DNA of 36,871 nt from Gallionella sp. (GTDB taxonomy: Bacteria; Pseudomonadota; Gammaproteobacteria; Burkholderiales; Gallionellaceae), in assembly GCA_030653355.1 (NCBI GenBank), contig JAURZN010000203.1, positions 1-36,871 on the forward strand. Direction: 5' to 3'. The notes beneath the pieces are model-generated. The model did no database searches. It saw nothing but the letters and a program-made list of their open reading frames with translations, and was not told where the DNA came from. The position numbers and the translations under genes were made by a program. How positions within the stretch are numbered: position 1 is the first letter of the stretch; every line of letters begins with the position of its first letter. Shown here one piece after another: positions 7,975 to 16,120 of this stretch.

Positions 7975-10602
7975 ATGACACAAGACATTCCGCAAACCAT
8001 ACGTCTGGCTGACTATGCGCCGCCGTCATTTTTGATCGATACGGTCGATCTGGACATCAGTTTTCTACAGAATGAGACGATCGTGACGGCGCAGCTGGCG
8101 GTGCGCCGCAATCCGGCTGCGAACACGCCGGATGCGCCGCTGGTGCTCGACGGCGAAGAGCTGGAGCTGATTGCCGTGAGTCTCGATGGCATGGAACTGC
8201 CCGCCGAGCGTTACGCCTTGAGCGCCACCCGGCTGAGTCTGGATAATCTGCCCGATGCCTGTAGCCTGACTACGGTGTCGCGCATTCATCCCGATGGCAA
8301 CACCCGTTTATCCGGCCTTTACCGATCAAACAACGGCTATTTCACCCAGTGCGAAGCGCAGGGATTTCGCCGCATCAGCTGGTTTGCGGACAGGCCGGAT
8401 GTGATGTCGCGCTATACCGTCACTCTGCACGCCGACAAGGCATCCCTGCCGCATTTGCTGTCCAATGGGAATCCGCTCGCCAGCGGCGACGAGGCGGGCG
8501 GGCGACACTGGGCCAGATGGCATGACCCCTTCCCCAAGCCCTGCTACCTGTTCGCGCTGGTCGCCGCACGGCTGGATGTGTTGCGCGACCGCTACCGCAC
8601 CGCGTCGGGGCGCGATGTACAGCTGGCGATTTACGTCGAGCACGGCAAGCTAGACCAGTGCGAACACGCTATGGATGCACTGAAAAAATCCATGCGCTGG
8701 GATGAACAAACCTTTGGGCTGGAGTGCGACCTCGATCACTACATGATCGTTGCGGTCGGCGACTTCAACATGGGCGCGATGGAAAACAAGGGCCTGAACA
8801 TATTCAATACCAAATTTGTGCTGGCGCGGCCCGACATCGCGACCGATCTCGATTACGAGAACATCGACCGGGTGGTGGCGCACGAATATTTCCACAACTG
8901 GACCGGCAACCGCGTCACCTGCCGTGACTGGTTCCAGTTATCGCTCAAGGAAGGGCTGACGGTGTTCCGCGATCAGGAATTCGGCGCGGACGTGCATACT
9001 CGCTCGGTCGCCCGCATCCGCGAGGTGCGCGGTCTGCGCGCAGCCCAGTTTCCCGAGGATGCCGGGCCGATGGCGCATCCGGTACGCCCGTCCTCCTACA
9101 TCGAAATCAACAATTTCTACACTGCTACGGTCTATCAGAAGGGTGCGGAGGTGGTGCGCATGATACGCACGCTGATCGGCAAACAGGCTTTCCGTCGCGG
9201 TATGGATCTGTATTTTGCGCGGCACGATGGCCAGGCGGTGACCTGCGATGATTTCGTCGCTGCCATGAGTGACGCATCGGGTACTGATTTCAGTCAGTTT
9301 ATGTACTGGTATCAGTACAGCGGTACACCGCATGTTCATGCTACGGGCCGCTACGAGGCTGCCGAACAGCGCTATGTGCTGAGTTTGGGCCAGTCCTGCA
9401 CTGCGCCGGATAAACAGCTCTACCATATTCCTGTTGCCGTCGCGCTGATCGGCCCTGACGGGCGGGATCTGCCTCTGCATATGGCGGGTGAGCGCGCTGC
9501 TCCCTGCCAGCGTGTGCTGTCGCTGTGCGATGCAGCGCAGGAATTTGTCTTTGAAGACATCGCTGTCGCGCCGGTTCCTTCGCTGCTGCGTGATTTTTCG
9601 GCACCCGTGATACTCGATTTTGCCTACAGCGATGCAGAGCTCGCGCACTTGCTGGCGCATGATGCTGACCCCTTCAATCGCTGGGAGGCCGGGCAGCGTC
9701 TGTATAGTCGTCTGATCATCAAGGCGACCGCCGCGATCAGCGCAGGCGGCACGCCGGAGTGGCCTGTCAGTGTCGCTGCGGCTGCGGCCCGGGTGCTGGA
9801 GGATGCGGAGGCAGACCCGGCCTTTGCAGCAGAAGCGCTCTCGCTACCTGGGGAAGCGACGCTGGCCGAACAACTGGAAGTGGTTGACCCGGATGCCTTG
9901 CACGCCGCCCGCAACGGCTTGCGCCAGTTTCTGAATGATCAGCTGGGCGCGCAATTGATGGCCTGCTACCAGCGGCTGACGCCGACTGAGGCCTATCGTC
10001 CTGCACCGGCGGATGCTGCGCGCCGCGCCCTGCGTAATTTATGTCTGGGCTATTTGTGCGAAGCCGACAGCACAGCTCGCCGCGCACTGGCACGGCAACA
10101 GTTCGATAGCGCCGATAATATGACCGATCAATTCGCCGCTCTTGCCACGCTGGCGCAGAGCGAAGGCGAGGAACGCCGGCAGGTGATGGATGCTTTTTAT
10201 CAACGTTGGCAGGGCGAGCCGCTGGTGGTTGACAAGTGGTTGCAGGTTCAGGCCGGCAGTCGTTGTCCCGGCACACTGGCGGAAGTCGAGCGGCTGGTCA
10301 GCCATCCCGCCTTCGACTTGCGCAATCCGAACAAGGTCTATGCCTTGTTGCGCGCCTTCGGCAGCAATCATGTGCATTTTCATGCGGCGGACGGCAGCGG
10401 TTATCGTTTCCTGGCAGCGCAAACCATCAGGCTGGATGCCATCAATCCGCAGGTGGCTTCACGGCTGGCGCGTTGTTTTGATCGCTGGCGCAAGTTCGAC
10501 TCGGGCCGACAGGCGCACGCGCGCGCCGCGCTGGAAAAGTTGCGCAATCATGCCGGTCTTTCGCGTGATGTGTTTGAAGTTGTCGAGAGATCGCTGGGAT
10601 AA
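7975..10602 (+). CDS. pepN: Aminopeptidase N (M1 zinc metallopeptidase)
   Basis: PepN removes N-terminal amino acids from peptides in the cytoplasm. The 875 residues match the E. coli length of 870. Visible landmarks are the exopeptidase motif GAMENKG starting at Gly267 and the zinc site HEYFH at 303-307, with the third ligand Glu326 (H-E-x2-H-x18-E). FHNWTGNRVTCRDWFQLSLKEG surrounds these residues. The C-terminal helical domain continues to the end. The open frame begins at 7948, but M-T-Q at 7975 lines up with the E. coli N-terminus and is chosen, although neither start has a strong ribosome site. It stands alone, convergent with the next gene. Confidence 0.96.
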   Translation: MTQDIPQTIRLADYAPPSFLIDTVDLDISFLQNETIVTAQLAVRRNPAANTPDAPLVLDGEELELIAVSLDGMELPAERYALSATRLSLDNLPDACSLTTVSRIHPDGNTRLSGLYRSNNGYFTQCEAQGFRRISWFADRPDVMSRYTVTLHADKASLPHLLSNGNPLASGDEAGGRHWARWHDPFPKPCYLFALVAARLDVLRDRYRTASGRDVQLAIYVEHGKLDQCEHAMDALKKSMRWDEQTFGLECDLDHYMIVAVGDFNMGAMENKGLNIFNTKFVLARPDIATDLDYENIDRVVAHEYFHNWTGNRVTCRDWFQLSLKEGLTVFRDQEFGADVHTRSVARIREVRGLRAAQFPEDAGPMAHPVRPSSYIEINNFYTATVYQKGAEVVRMIRTLIGKQAFRRGMDLYFARHDGQAVTCDDFVAAMSDASGTDFSQFMYWYQYSGTPHVHATGRYEAAEQRYVLSLGQSCTAPDKQLYHIPVAVALIGPDGRDLPLHMAGERAAPCQRVLSLCDAAQEFVFEDIAVAPVPSLLRDFSAPVILDFAYSDAELAHLLAHDADPFNRWEAGQRLYSRLIIKATAAISAGGTPEWPVSVAAAAARVLEDAEADPAFAAEALSLPGEATLAEQLEVVDPDALHAARNGLRQFLNDQLGAQLMACYQRLTPTEAYRPAPADAARRALRNLCLGYLCEADSTARRALARQQFDSADNMTDQFAALATLAQSEGEERRQVMDAFYQRWQGEPLVVDKWLQVQAGSRCPGTLAEVERLVSHPAFDLRNPNKVYALLRAFGSNHVHFHAADGSGYRFLAAQTIRLDAINPQVASRLARCFDRWRKFDSGRQAHARAALEKLRNHAGLSRDVFEVVERSLG

Positions 10603-10620
10603 CGGCAGGGGCTTAGCGGA

Positions 10621-10812
10621 TTATTTCTGGTCTGGTTTCTTGCGGAAGTAGAGACAGGACTGACCGCTTGCCGCGATGACCTCAAGGATGGGCTGTCGCT
10701 GGCTTTTGAAGTCCAGCGCACGGCAGCCATATCTGAAACTGACATCGTGGGTAATGTAATAGTGGGTGCAGCCTTTGCAGCTTGCGAGGGTGTCGCCGGG
10801 TGCGGTATCCAT
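10621..10812 (-). CDS. Small conserved four-cysteine hypothetical protein
   Basis: This 63-residue protein contains ASCKGCTHYYITHDVSFRYGC, a basic F-K-S-Q-R-Q-P segment, and then ASGQSCLYF. The pattern C-x2-C, later Y-G-C-R-A, then S-G-x-x-C resembles a small family I recall from other betaproteobacteria, where the four cysteines could bind a metal. That family memory is not verified and no function is known. There is no signal peptide. The gene converges with pepN, 18 bases from its stop, and shows no strong ribosome site. Good conservation of the pattern argues for a real gene. Confidence 0.65.
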   Translation of the reverse strand: MDTAPGDTLASCKGCTHYYITHDVSFRYGCRALDFKSQRQPILEVIAASGQSCLYFRKKPDQK

Positions 10813-10879
10813 AACGTGTTGGCGTGAGTTAAATACGGGTACTTGATTGAATTCGTTTGAATAAGAACGGTATTAATGG

Positions 10880-10904
10880 ATAACGCCGCTTATTGCGGCG
10901 TTAT
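10880..10904. terminator. Perfect 10-base-pair hairpin in the 10813-11091 gap
   Basis: ATAACGCCGC and GCGGCGTTAT flank a five-base TTATT loop. The stem is perfect and GC-rich, but no T-run follows on either strand, so this is either a weak or factor-assisted terminator for the minus-strand gene ending at 11092 or another structured site. Nothing else recognisable was seen in the 279-base gap. Confidence 0.4.
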
Positions 10905-11091
10905 GTGTCAGCTTATGGGGAGCCGACTTTGTCAGCACGAATGCTGAAGCGGTAACAGCTTAAAGATGAACACTCATTGAGTTCTCGATACGCGCCTCCT
11001 TGCAATGGTTAACTTTTCCAAACTCCTGCTTCTGCCAACCCCAGTTATTTTATACGCCTAATTCTCGGCAAATTCAACTGGATTGTGCGTG

Positions 11092-11571
11092 CTAGCGCCG
11101 GCGTTTAACCAAAGGTTTGCGTTTTCCCGGACGCTTGCTGTCGATCTCTGCCGGTTTGGGCTTGGGCACAAACAGGTTTCGGACAGCTGAATTTTTGGCA
11201 GTCTGGTGTGCCAGAACGGCCGCAGCGATTTGCTCTGAGCCAGGCTGGCTCGCGGGATGCTCTCCTTTGGGATCGTACGCGGAAAGCTTGCCTTTGATGC
11301 TGCCGACGCGTTCATGGGCATCTGCGCTCTTGCGCTGAGCGGCCAGAATGAGCTGCGCATCCGGCGTCAGCGTGTAACCGCCATCCAGCTCACAGATCAG
11401 GCCGTTCCCGGAAAGCCGAGAAAATGACTCTATCAGATCCAGTTCGGAACAGACCGCGCCCTGAATCAGATCGCCTGCCGCAATAATCTCGACGAGTTCA
11501 GCCGGGCGCCGCTTGGATGAAACGGCTATGGCGAGTAAAAGAAATGCATCAACATCGTGGACTGGGAACAT
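11092..11571 (-). CDS. Hypothetical protein with winged-helix-like N-terminus and basic tail
   Basis: I do not recognise this 159-residue protein. Residues 1-75 (opening MFPVHDVDAFLLLAIAVSSK, later L-I-C-E-L-D-G-G-Y-T-L-T-P-D-A-Q) read like a winged helix-turn-helix with a beta wing. The middle is helical and polar, and the last 25 residues are strongly basic (KPLVKRRR). That layout fits a DNA- or RNA-binding protein, but this is inference only. ATG 11571 is preferred because AAAGG lies eight bases upstream. The open frame continues to 11709 without obvious domain content. It is divergent from the efflux operon about 250 bases away, but the acrA-proximal palindrome is adjacent to acrA, not to this gene. 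Confidence 0.55.
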   Translation of the reverse strand: MFPVHDVDAFLLLAIAVSSKRRPAELVEIIAAGDLIQGAVCSELDLIESFSRLSGNGLICELDGGYTLTPDAQLILAAQRKSADAHERVGSIKGKLSAYDPKGEHPASQPGSEQIAAAVLAHQTAKNSAVRNLFVPKPKPAEIDSKRPGKRKPLVKRRR

Positions 11572-11760
11572 CGCGTTACCTTTGAATAAATTTGCAACAG
11601 GAGCAGGCGCGTCTGACGCGCTGTGACGGAAAAAGGCCATCCGGAGATCAGACGGTTTTCCGTGAGGACGAGAGTGTAATGGTTTTACGCGCATTTGTTG
11701 ATTCGGCATGAGCAGATAGCGAAAAATAGGCTGGTTTTTTGCAAAAATAAGTTAACTCAC

Positions 11761-11789
11761 TTTACTTTCAAACAAGCGTTTGATATGTT
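11761..11789 (+). promoter_or_regulatory. Probable efflux-operon promoter with palindromic operator in the spacer
   Basis: A -35-like TTTACT (11761-11766) and a -10-like TATGTT (11784-11789) are separated by 17 bases. The perfect palindrome TCAAACAAGCGTTTGA (11768-11783, arms of six around AAGC) fills that spacer. The CAAAC-N4-GTTTG pattern is typical of TetR-family operators such as the PsrA type. The operon ends with its own TetR-family gene, which makes it the natural candidate to bind here. The promoter boxes are by eye and the TetR link is inference. Confidence 0.6.
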
Positions 11790-11818
11790 GCACGCCATTC
11801 CTTCATCATGGAAAAAAC

Positions 11819-12979
11819 ATGAACCCAATTACCAAATCATTTGCTCCTGCGTTTTTGCTGATTGCGCTGTTGTCCGGTTGTAGCGGCGGGGGCGACAAGC
11901 CAGCCGGCGGGGGTGCGATGCCGCCGCCTGAAGTGGACGTGATTACTGTGGGCAAGGGCAATGCGATGCTCACGCAGGATTTGCCGGGGCGGTTGCAGGC
12001 TTATCGCAGCGCGCAAGTGCGTGCGCGGGTCGAAGGTGTGATCGAAAAGCGTTTGTTTGAGGAAGGCAGCGACGTGAAGGCGGGGATGCCTCTGTTCCGG
12101 ATTAACGCGCGCACCTATCAGGCGACTGCGGATGCTGCACAGGCGGAACTCGCGATTGCACGGCAAACTGTCGAGCGTTACAAACCGCTACTGACGATCA
12201 AGGCGGTAAGCCAGCAGGAGTACGATCTGGCGGTTGCAAAGGTCAAACAGGCTGAAGCTGCATGGGTTCGTGCCGGTGAAGACCTGGAGAATGCGGCTGT
12301 TCCCGCCGCGATTTCCGGACGCATAGGCCGCACGCTGGTGACGGAAGGGGCATTTGTCGGCAAGGGCGAACCCACACTGCTGGCGACCATCGAACAGCTG
12401 GACCCCATTTATGCCAATTTTACCCAGTCGGGTGAGGACATGTTGCGTCTGAAACAGGCCATCAGGACGGGCAAGCTCAAGCGCGCTGAATCTGTACGCG
12501 TCGAATTGCTGCTTGCGGATGGCAGCGTCTATCCGCATGCGGGCCGGATTTTCTTTACCGATATGGCGGTTGACCCGACTACGGGCGCAGTGTCTTTGCG
12601 GGCGGAATTCGCCAATCCTCAGCGCGAACTGCTGCCCGGCATGTTTGTGCGCATCCGTTTCCCCGAAGCGATGGCAGAAAATACGATACGTGTCCCGCAA
12701 CGCGCGGTGCAATCCGGGCCGCAGGGACAATTCGTGATGGTGGTGGGCGAAGAAAGCAAGGCTACGCCCGTGCCGGTGAAGACCGGCAGCATGGCGGGCA
12801 ATGATTTCATCATCGCCGAAGGGCTGAAAGGCGGCGAGCAGGTGATCGTGAATGGCTTGCAAAAAGCGCGCCCCGGTACACAGGTCGCGCCCGTGCCGTG
12901 GGATGCTTCCGCTCCGCCGATGGCAGCGCAGCCAGCCGCCCGGAAAGCGGATGACAAACAAGCAGAAGCAAAGAAATAG
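11819..12979 (+). CDS. acrA: RND efflux periplasmic adaptor lipoprotein (AcrA-like)
   Basis: This membrane-fusion protein bridges the inner-membrane pump and the outer-membrane channel. The signal peptide ends in lipobox L-L-S-G-C (Cys21). Next come the paired lipoyl half-motif (DLPGRLQAYRSAQVRARVEG), the alpha-hairpin around residues 90-155, the second half-motif (AAISGRIGRTLVTEGAFV), beta-barrel segments and a Lys/Ala-rich tail. At 386 residues it has the usual length. ATG 11819 is chosen because it starts a proper lipoprotein signal, with GGA six bases before. acrB follows after nine bases. Expression is probably repressed through the palindrome at 11768. Confidence 0.95.
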   Translation: MNPITKSFAPAFLLIALLSGCSGGGDKPAGGGAMPPPEVDVITVGKGNAMLTQDLPGRLQAYRSAQVRARVEGVIEKRLFEEGSDVKAGMPLFRINARTYQATADAAQAELAIARQTVERYKPLLTIKAVSQQEYDLAVAKVKQAEAAWVRAGEDLENAAVPAAISGRIGRTLVTEGAFVGKGEPTLLATIEQLDPIYANFTQSGEDMLRLKQAIRTGKLKRAESVRVELLLADGSVYPHAGRIFFTDMAVDPTTGAVSLRAEFANPQRELLPGMFVRIRFPEAMAENTIRVPQRAVQSGPQGQFVMVVGEESKATPVPVKTGSMAGNDFIIAEGLKGGEQVIVNGLQKARPGTQVAPVPWDASAPPMAAQPAARKADDKQAEAKK

Positions 12980-12988
12980 GGCCGGGCC

Positions 12989-15900
12989 ATGTTCGCAAAA
13001 TTCTTTATTGATCGTCCTATTTTTGCCTGGGTCATTGCGCTGATTATTTTGCTCGGCGGTGCCTTGGCGCTGAAGAATCTGCCGGTCGCGCAATATCCCG
13101 CGGTGGCGCCGCCCGCCCTGTCCGTTTCTGTCAGTTATCCCGGCGCTTCGGCGCAGGTCGTCGAGGAGACGGCCGTGGCGCTGCTGGAACAGGAAATGAA
13201 CGGCATCGAACATCTGCTGTACATGGAATCGGCGGCGGAACTGGGCAGCGGCAGTATCACGCTGACCTTCAAGCCGGGCACCAATCTTGATTTGGCCTCG
13301 GTCGAAACGCAGAACCGTATCAAACGCGCCGAGGCGCGTTTGCCCGAAGCGGTGCGCCGTCTGGGTATCACGGTGGCCAAGACCGCGCGTAACTATGTGA
13401 TGTTCATCGCGCTGTTTTCTCCGGACAAGAGCTTGGAAGATGTCGCGCTGGGCAGCTATGCCAGCGCCAATGTGCTCGATAATATCCGGCGCGTGCCGGG
13501 TGTGGGCGAGGCGCTGTTATTCGGTACCGAATATTCCATGCGGCTGTGGCTCAAGATGGACAAGCTGCAACACTACAATTTGTCTCCGAGCGATGTGGCG
13601 GCGGCGGTGCGCGCACAAAATGTGGAACTCGCGACCGGCGAGCTGGGACAAGTCCCCGCCCTGCCCGGTCAGCAACTCAATGCGGTGATCGTTACAAAAG
13701 GACGGTTGTCCACGCCTGAGGAATTCGGCAACATCATCGTGCGTACCAACCCGGATGGTTCTTCGTTGCGTGTCAGGGATGTGGCGCGCGTCGAACTCGG
13801 TGCGCAGGACTATACCCGCAGTGCGCGCATAGACGGTCAGCCGACCGCCGCGATTGCGATCCGTCTGTCGCCGGGCGCGAATGCGCTGGAAACGGTCGGG
13901 CAGGTCAAAGCCAAAATGACCGAGCTGGCTAAATTTTTCCCGGCTGGCATCAGTTGGGCTGTGCCTTACGACACGTCCAAGTTCATTGATATTTCCATCA
14001 AGGAAGTGCTGAAGAGTCTGGCCGAAGCCTTGCTGCTGGTGGTACTGGTGATGTATCTGTTCCTCGGTAATATCAGGGCGACGATTATTCCTGCCATCGT
14101 CATCCCGATTGCACTGGTGGGTGCGCTGGTCGGGCTGTATCTGCTGGGTTATTCGATCAATGTGCTGACCCTGTTTGCGATGGTGCTGGCCATCGGCATC
14201 GTGGTGGATGATGCCATCGTGGTGGTGGAGAACGTTGAACGCATCATGACGACCGAGGGTTTGTCCGCGCGCGACGCGACGCGCAAGGCAATGGATCAGA
14301 TAGTCGGCGCGATTATCGCGATCACACTGGTGTTGATGGCAGTGTTCATCCCGATGGCGTTCTTTCCCGGCTCAACAGGGGCGATTTATCGTCAGTTTGC
14401 CGTCACCCTGTTACTGACCATGATGTTCTCGGCATTGATGGCACTGACGCTGACCCCCGCACTGTGTGCGTCTTTGCTCAGGCACTCACCGGGCAAGGAA
14501 ATGCTCCCTACCACGGGTTTTATGGGCTGGTTCAATCGCTTGTTTGCGCGCACCACGAAAAGTTATATCAGCACTGTGGGCAGGATGACCCGTAAAACCA
14601 CGCGCTATCTGCTGGTTTATCTGGTGATCTTTATGGCAATGGGCTGGATGTTCGCCAAATTGCCCGGCAGTTTCCTGCCGGAAGAGGACCAAGGCTATTT
14701 CATCAATGTAATCCAGCTGCCGTCCGGGGCGAGCAAGGAACGCACGCTGGAAGTGTTGGGTCAGGTCGAGCAGTATTATCTGGCACAAGCGGAAGTCGAG
14801 CATGTGGTCGGTGTGGCAGGGTTCTCGTTCTTCGGGCGAGGGCAGAATATGGCCATTGCGTTTGTGCGTCTCAAGGGCTGGGATGAGCGCACTGCCGATG
14901 GCAGTTCCTCTACCGCGCTGGTGCGCAAGGCGAATATGACGTTCTTCCAGATCAAGCAGGCGATGATTTTCGCGATCAATCCGCCGCCGATACCTGAGCT
15001 GGCGGCCGTCGGCGGGTTCGATTTCCGCTTGCCGGACCGGGGCGGGGTGGGGCGTGAGAAGCTGCTGGAAGCGCGCAATATGGTGCTGGGCATGGCATCG
15101 CAAAATCCGCTGCTGGCGGGTGTTCGCCCCGAAGGGCAGGAGGCCGGGCCGCAACTGCTGCTTGATATCGACAGGCTGAAGGCGGAAACGCTGGGCGTGT
15201 CCATCGCCGATCTCAATGAGACGCTGCAATCCACGCTGGGCGTGGCTTACATTAATGATTTCGAGCGTCAGGGACGTATTTTGCGCGTGCAGATGCAGGC
15301 GGAAGCCGATATCCGCCGGACGCCCGATGACATCATGAAGCTGTCGATACGCAACCGGCAAGGCAATATGGTGCCGCTGTCCGAACTGGCTGCGCCGCGC
15401 TGGGTGGTGGGCGCGCCCAAGCTGGATCGCTTCAACGGCTTGCCTGCGATGAAAATCTCCGGCGGTTCGGCACCGGGCCGCAGCTCGGGCGAGGCCGTGG
15501 CGGTGATGGAAGACATCGCAAAGCAATTGCCGCCCGGCATTGGTTTCGAGTGGTCGGGGACCTCGTTCGAAGAACGGCAGTCCGGCGCTCAGGCACCCTT
15601 GTTGTTCGGCCTTTCGCTGTTCGTAGTGTTTCTGTGTCTGGCGGCGCTGTACGAGAGCTGGTCCATCCCGTTCGCGGTGTTGCTGGTTGTGCCGCTGGGT
15701 ATCTTCGGCGCGGTGCTGGCGGTGACCTTGCGCGAGTTGCCCAATGACGTGTACTTCAAGGTTGGTCTGATCGCCATCATCGGCCTGTCGTCCAAAAACG
15801 CCATACTGATTATCGAGTTTGCGCGCAAATTGCAGGACGAGGGCATGAGTCTGATGGACGCTACGTTGGAAGCCTGCCGATTGCGCTTCAGGCCTATCCT

Positions 15901-16120
15901 GATGACTTCCATCGCCTTCATCGCCGGTGTGTTGCCGCTGGCGATTTCCAGCGGAGCAGGCGCGCAAAGTCGCCATGCGATCGGCACGGGCGTGATGGGC
16001 GGCATGATCGCGGCCACTCTGCTGGCGGTGTTTCTGGTGCCGGTGTTTTTTGTCGTGGTGCGGCGTATTTTCCCCGGACATGCGCGCAGCCATGTCGAGC
16101 CCGAGGAGGTGCCAAAATGA
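12989..16120 (+). CDS. acrB: RND (HAE1 family) multidrug efflux pump, inner-membrane subunit
   Basis: A proton-driven trimeric exporter of hydrophobic and amphiphilic compounds. The 1043 residues, the opening MFAKFFIDRPIFAWVIA and the periplasmic PAVAPPALSVSVSYPGASA are typical of HAE1 pumps. The proton relay is intact: Asp407 and Asp408 within G-I-V-V-D-D-A-I-V-V-V-E-N, and Lys936 in GLSSKNAILIIEFA (Lys940 in E. coli). It shares ATGA with the oprM start, and an AGGAGG site near its 3' end serves that gene. Substrates cannot be predicted from sequence, but the family with a TetR repressor usually handles dyes, detergents, antibiotics or solvents. Confidence 0.97.
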   Translation: MFAKFFIDRPIFAWVIALIILLGGALALKNLPVAQYPAVAPPALSVSVSYPGASAQVVEETAVALLEQEMNGIEHLLYMESAAELGSGSITLTFKPGTNLDLASVETQNRIKRAEARLPEAVRRLGITVAKTARNYVMFIALFSPDKSLEDVALGSYASANVLDNIRRVPGVGEALLFGTEYSMRLWLKMDKLQHYNLSPSDVAAAVRAQNVELATGELGQVPALPGQQLNAVIVTKGRLSTPEEFGNIIVRTNPDGSSLRVRDVARVELGAQDYTRSARIDGQPTAAIAIRLSPGANALETVGQVKAKMTELAKFFPAGISWAVPYDTSKFIDISIKEVLKSLAEALLLVVLVMYLFLGNIRATIIPAIVIPIALVGALVGLYLLGYSINVLTLFAMVLAIGIVVDDAIVVVENVERIMTTEGLSARDATRKAMDQIVGAIIAITLVLMAVFIPMAFFPGSTGAIYRQFAVTLLLTMMFSALMALTLTPALCASLLRHSPGKEMLPTTGFMGWFNRLFARTTKSYISTVGRMTRKTTRYLLVYLVIFMAMGWMFAKLPGSFLPEEDQGYFINVIQLPSGASKERTLEVLGQVEQYYLAQAEVEHVVGVAGFSFFGRGQNMAIAFVRLKGWDERTADGSSSTALVRKANMTFFQIKQAMIFAINPPPIPELAAVGGFDFRLPDRGGVGREKLLEARNMVLGMASQNPLLAGVRPEGQEAGPQLLLDIDRLKAETLGVSIADLNETLQSTLGVAYINDFERQGRILRVQMQAEADIRRTPDDIMKLSIRNRQGNMVPLSELAAPRWVVGAPKLDRFNGLPAMKISGGSAPGRSSGEAVAVMEDIAKQLPPGIGFEWSGTSFEERQSGAQAPLLFGLSLFVVFLCLAALYESWSIPFAVLLVVPLGIFGAVLAVTLRELPNDVYFKVGLIAIIGLSSKNAILIIEFARKLQDEGMSLMDATLEACRLRFRPILMTSIAFIAGVLPLAISSGAGAQSRHAIGTGVMGGMIAATLLAVFLVPVFFVVVRRIFPGHARSHVEPEEVPK

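Noticed and set aside
14486-16093. 535-codon minus-strand frame opposite acrB
   Set aside because: It is a shadow of acrB with His/Arg/Gln-rich composition and no domain.
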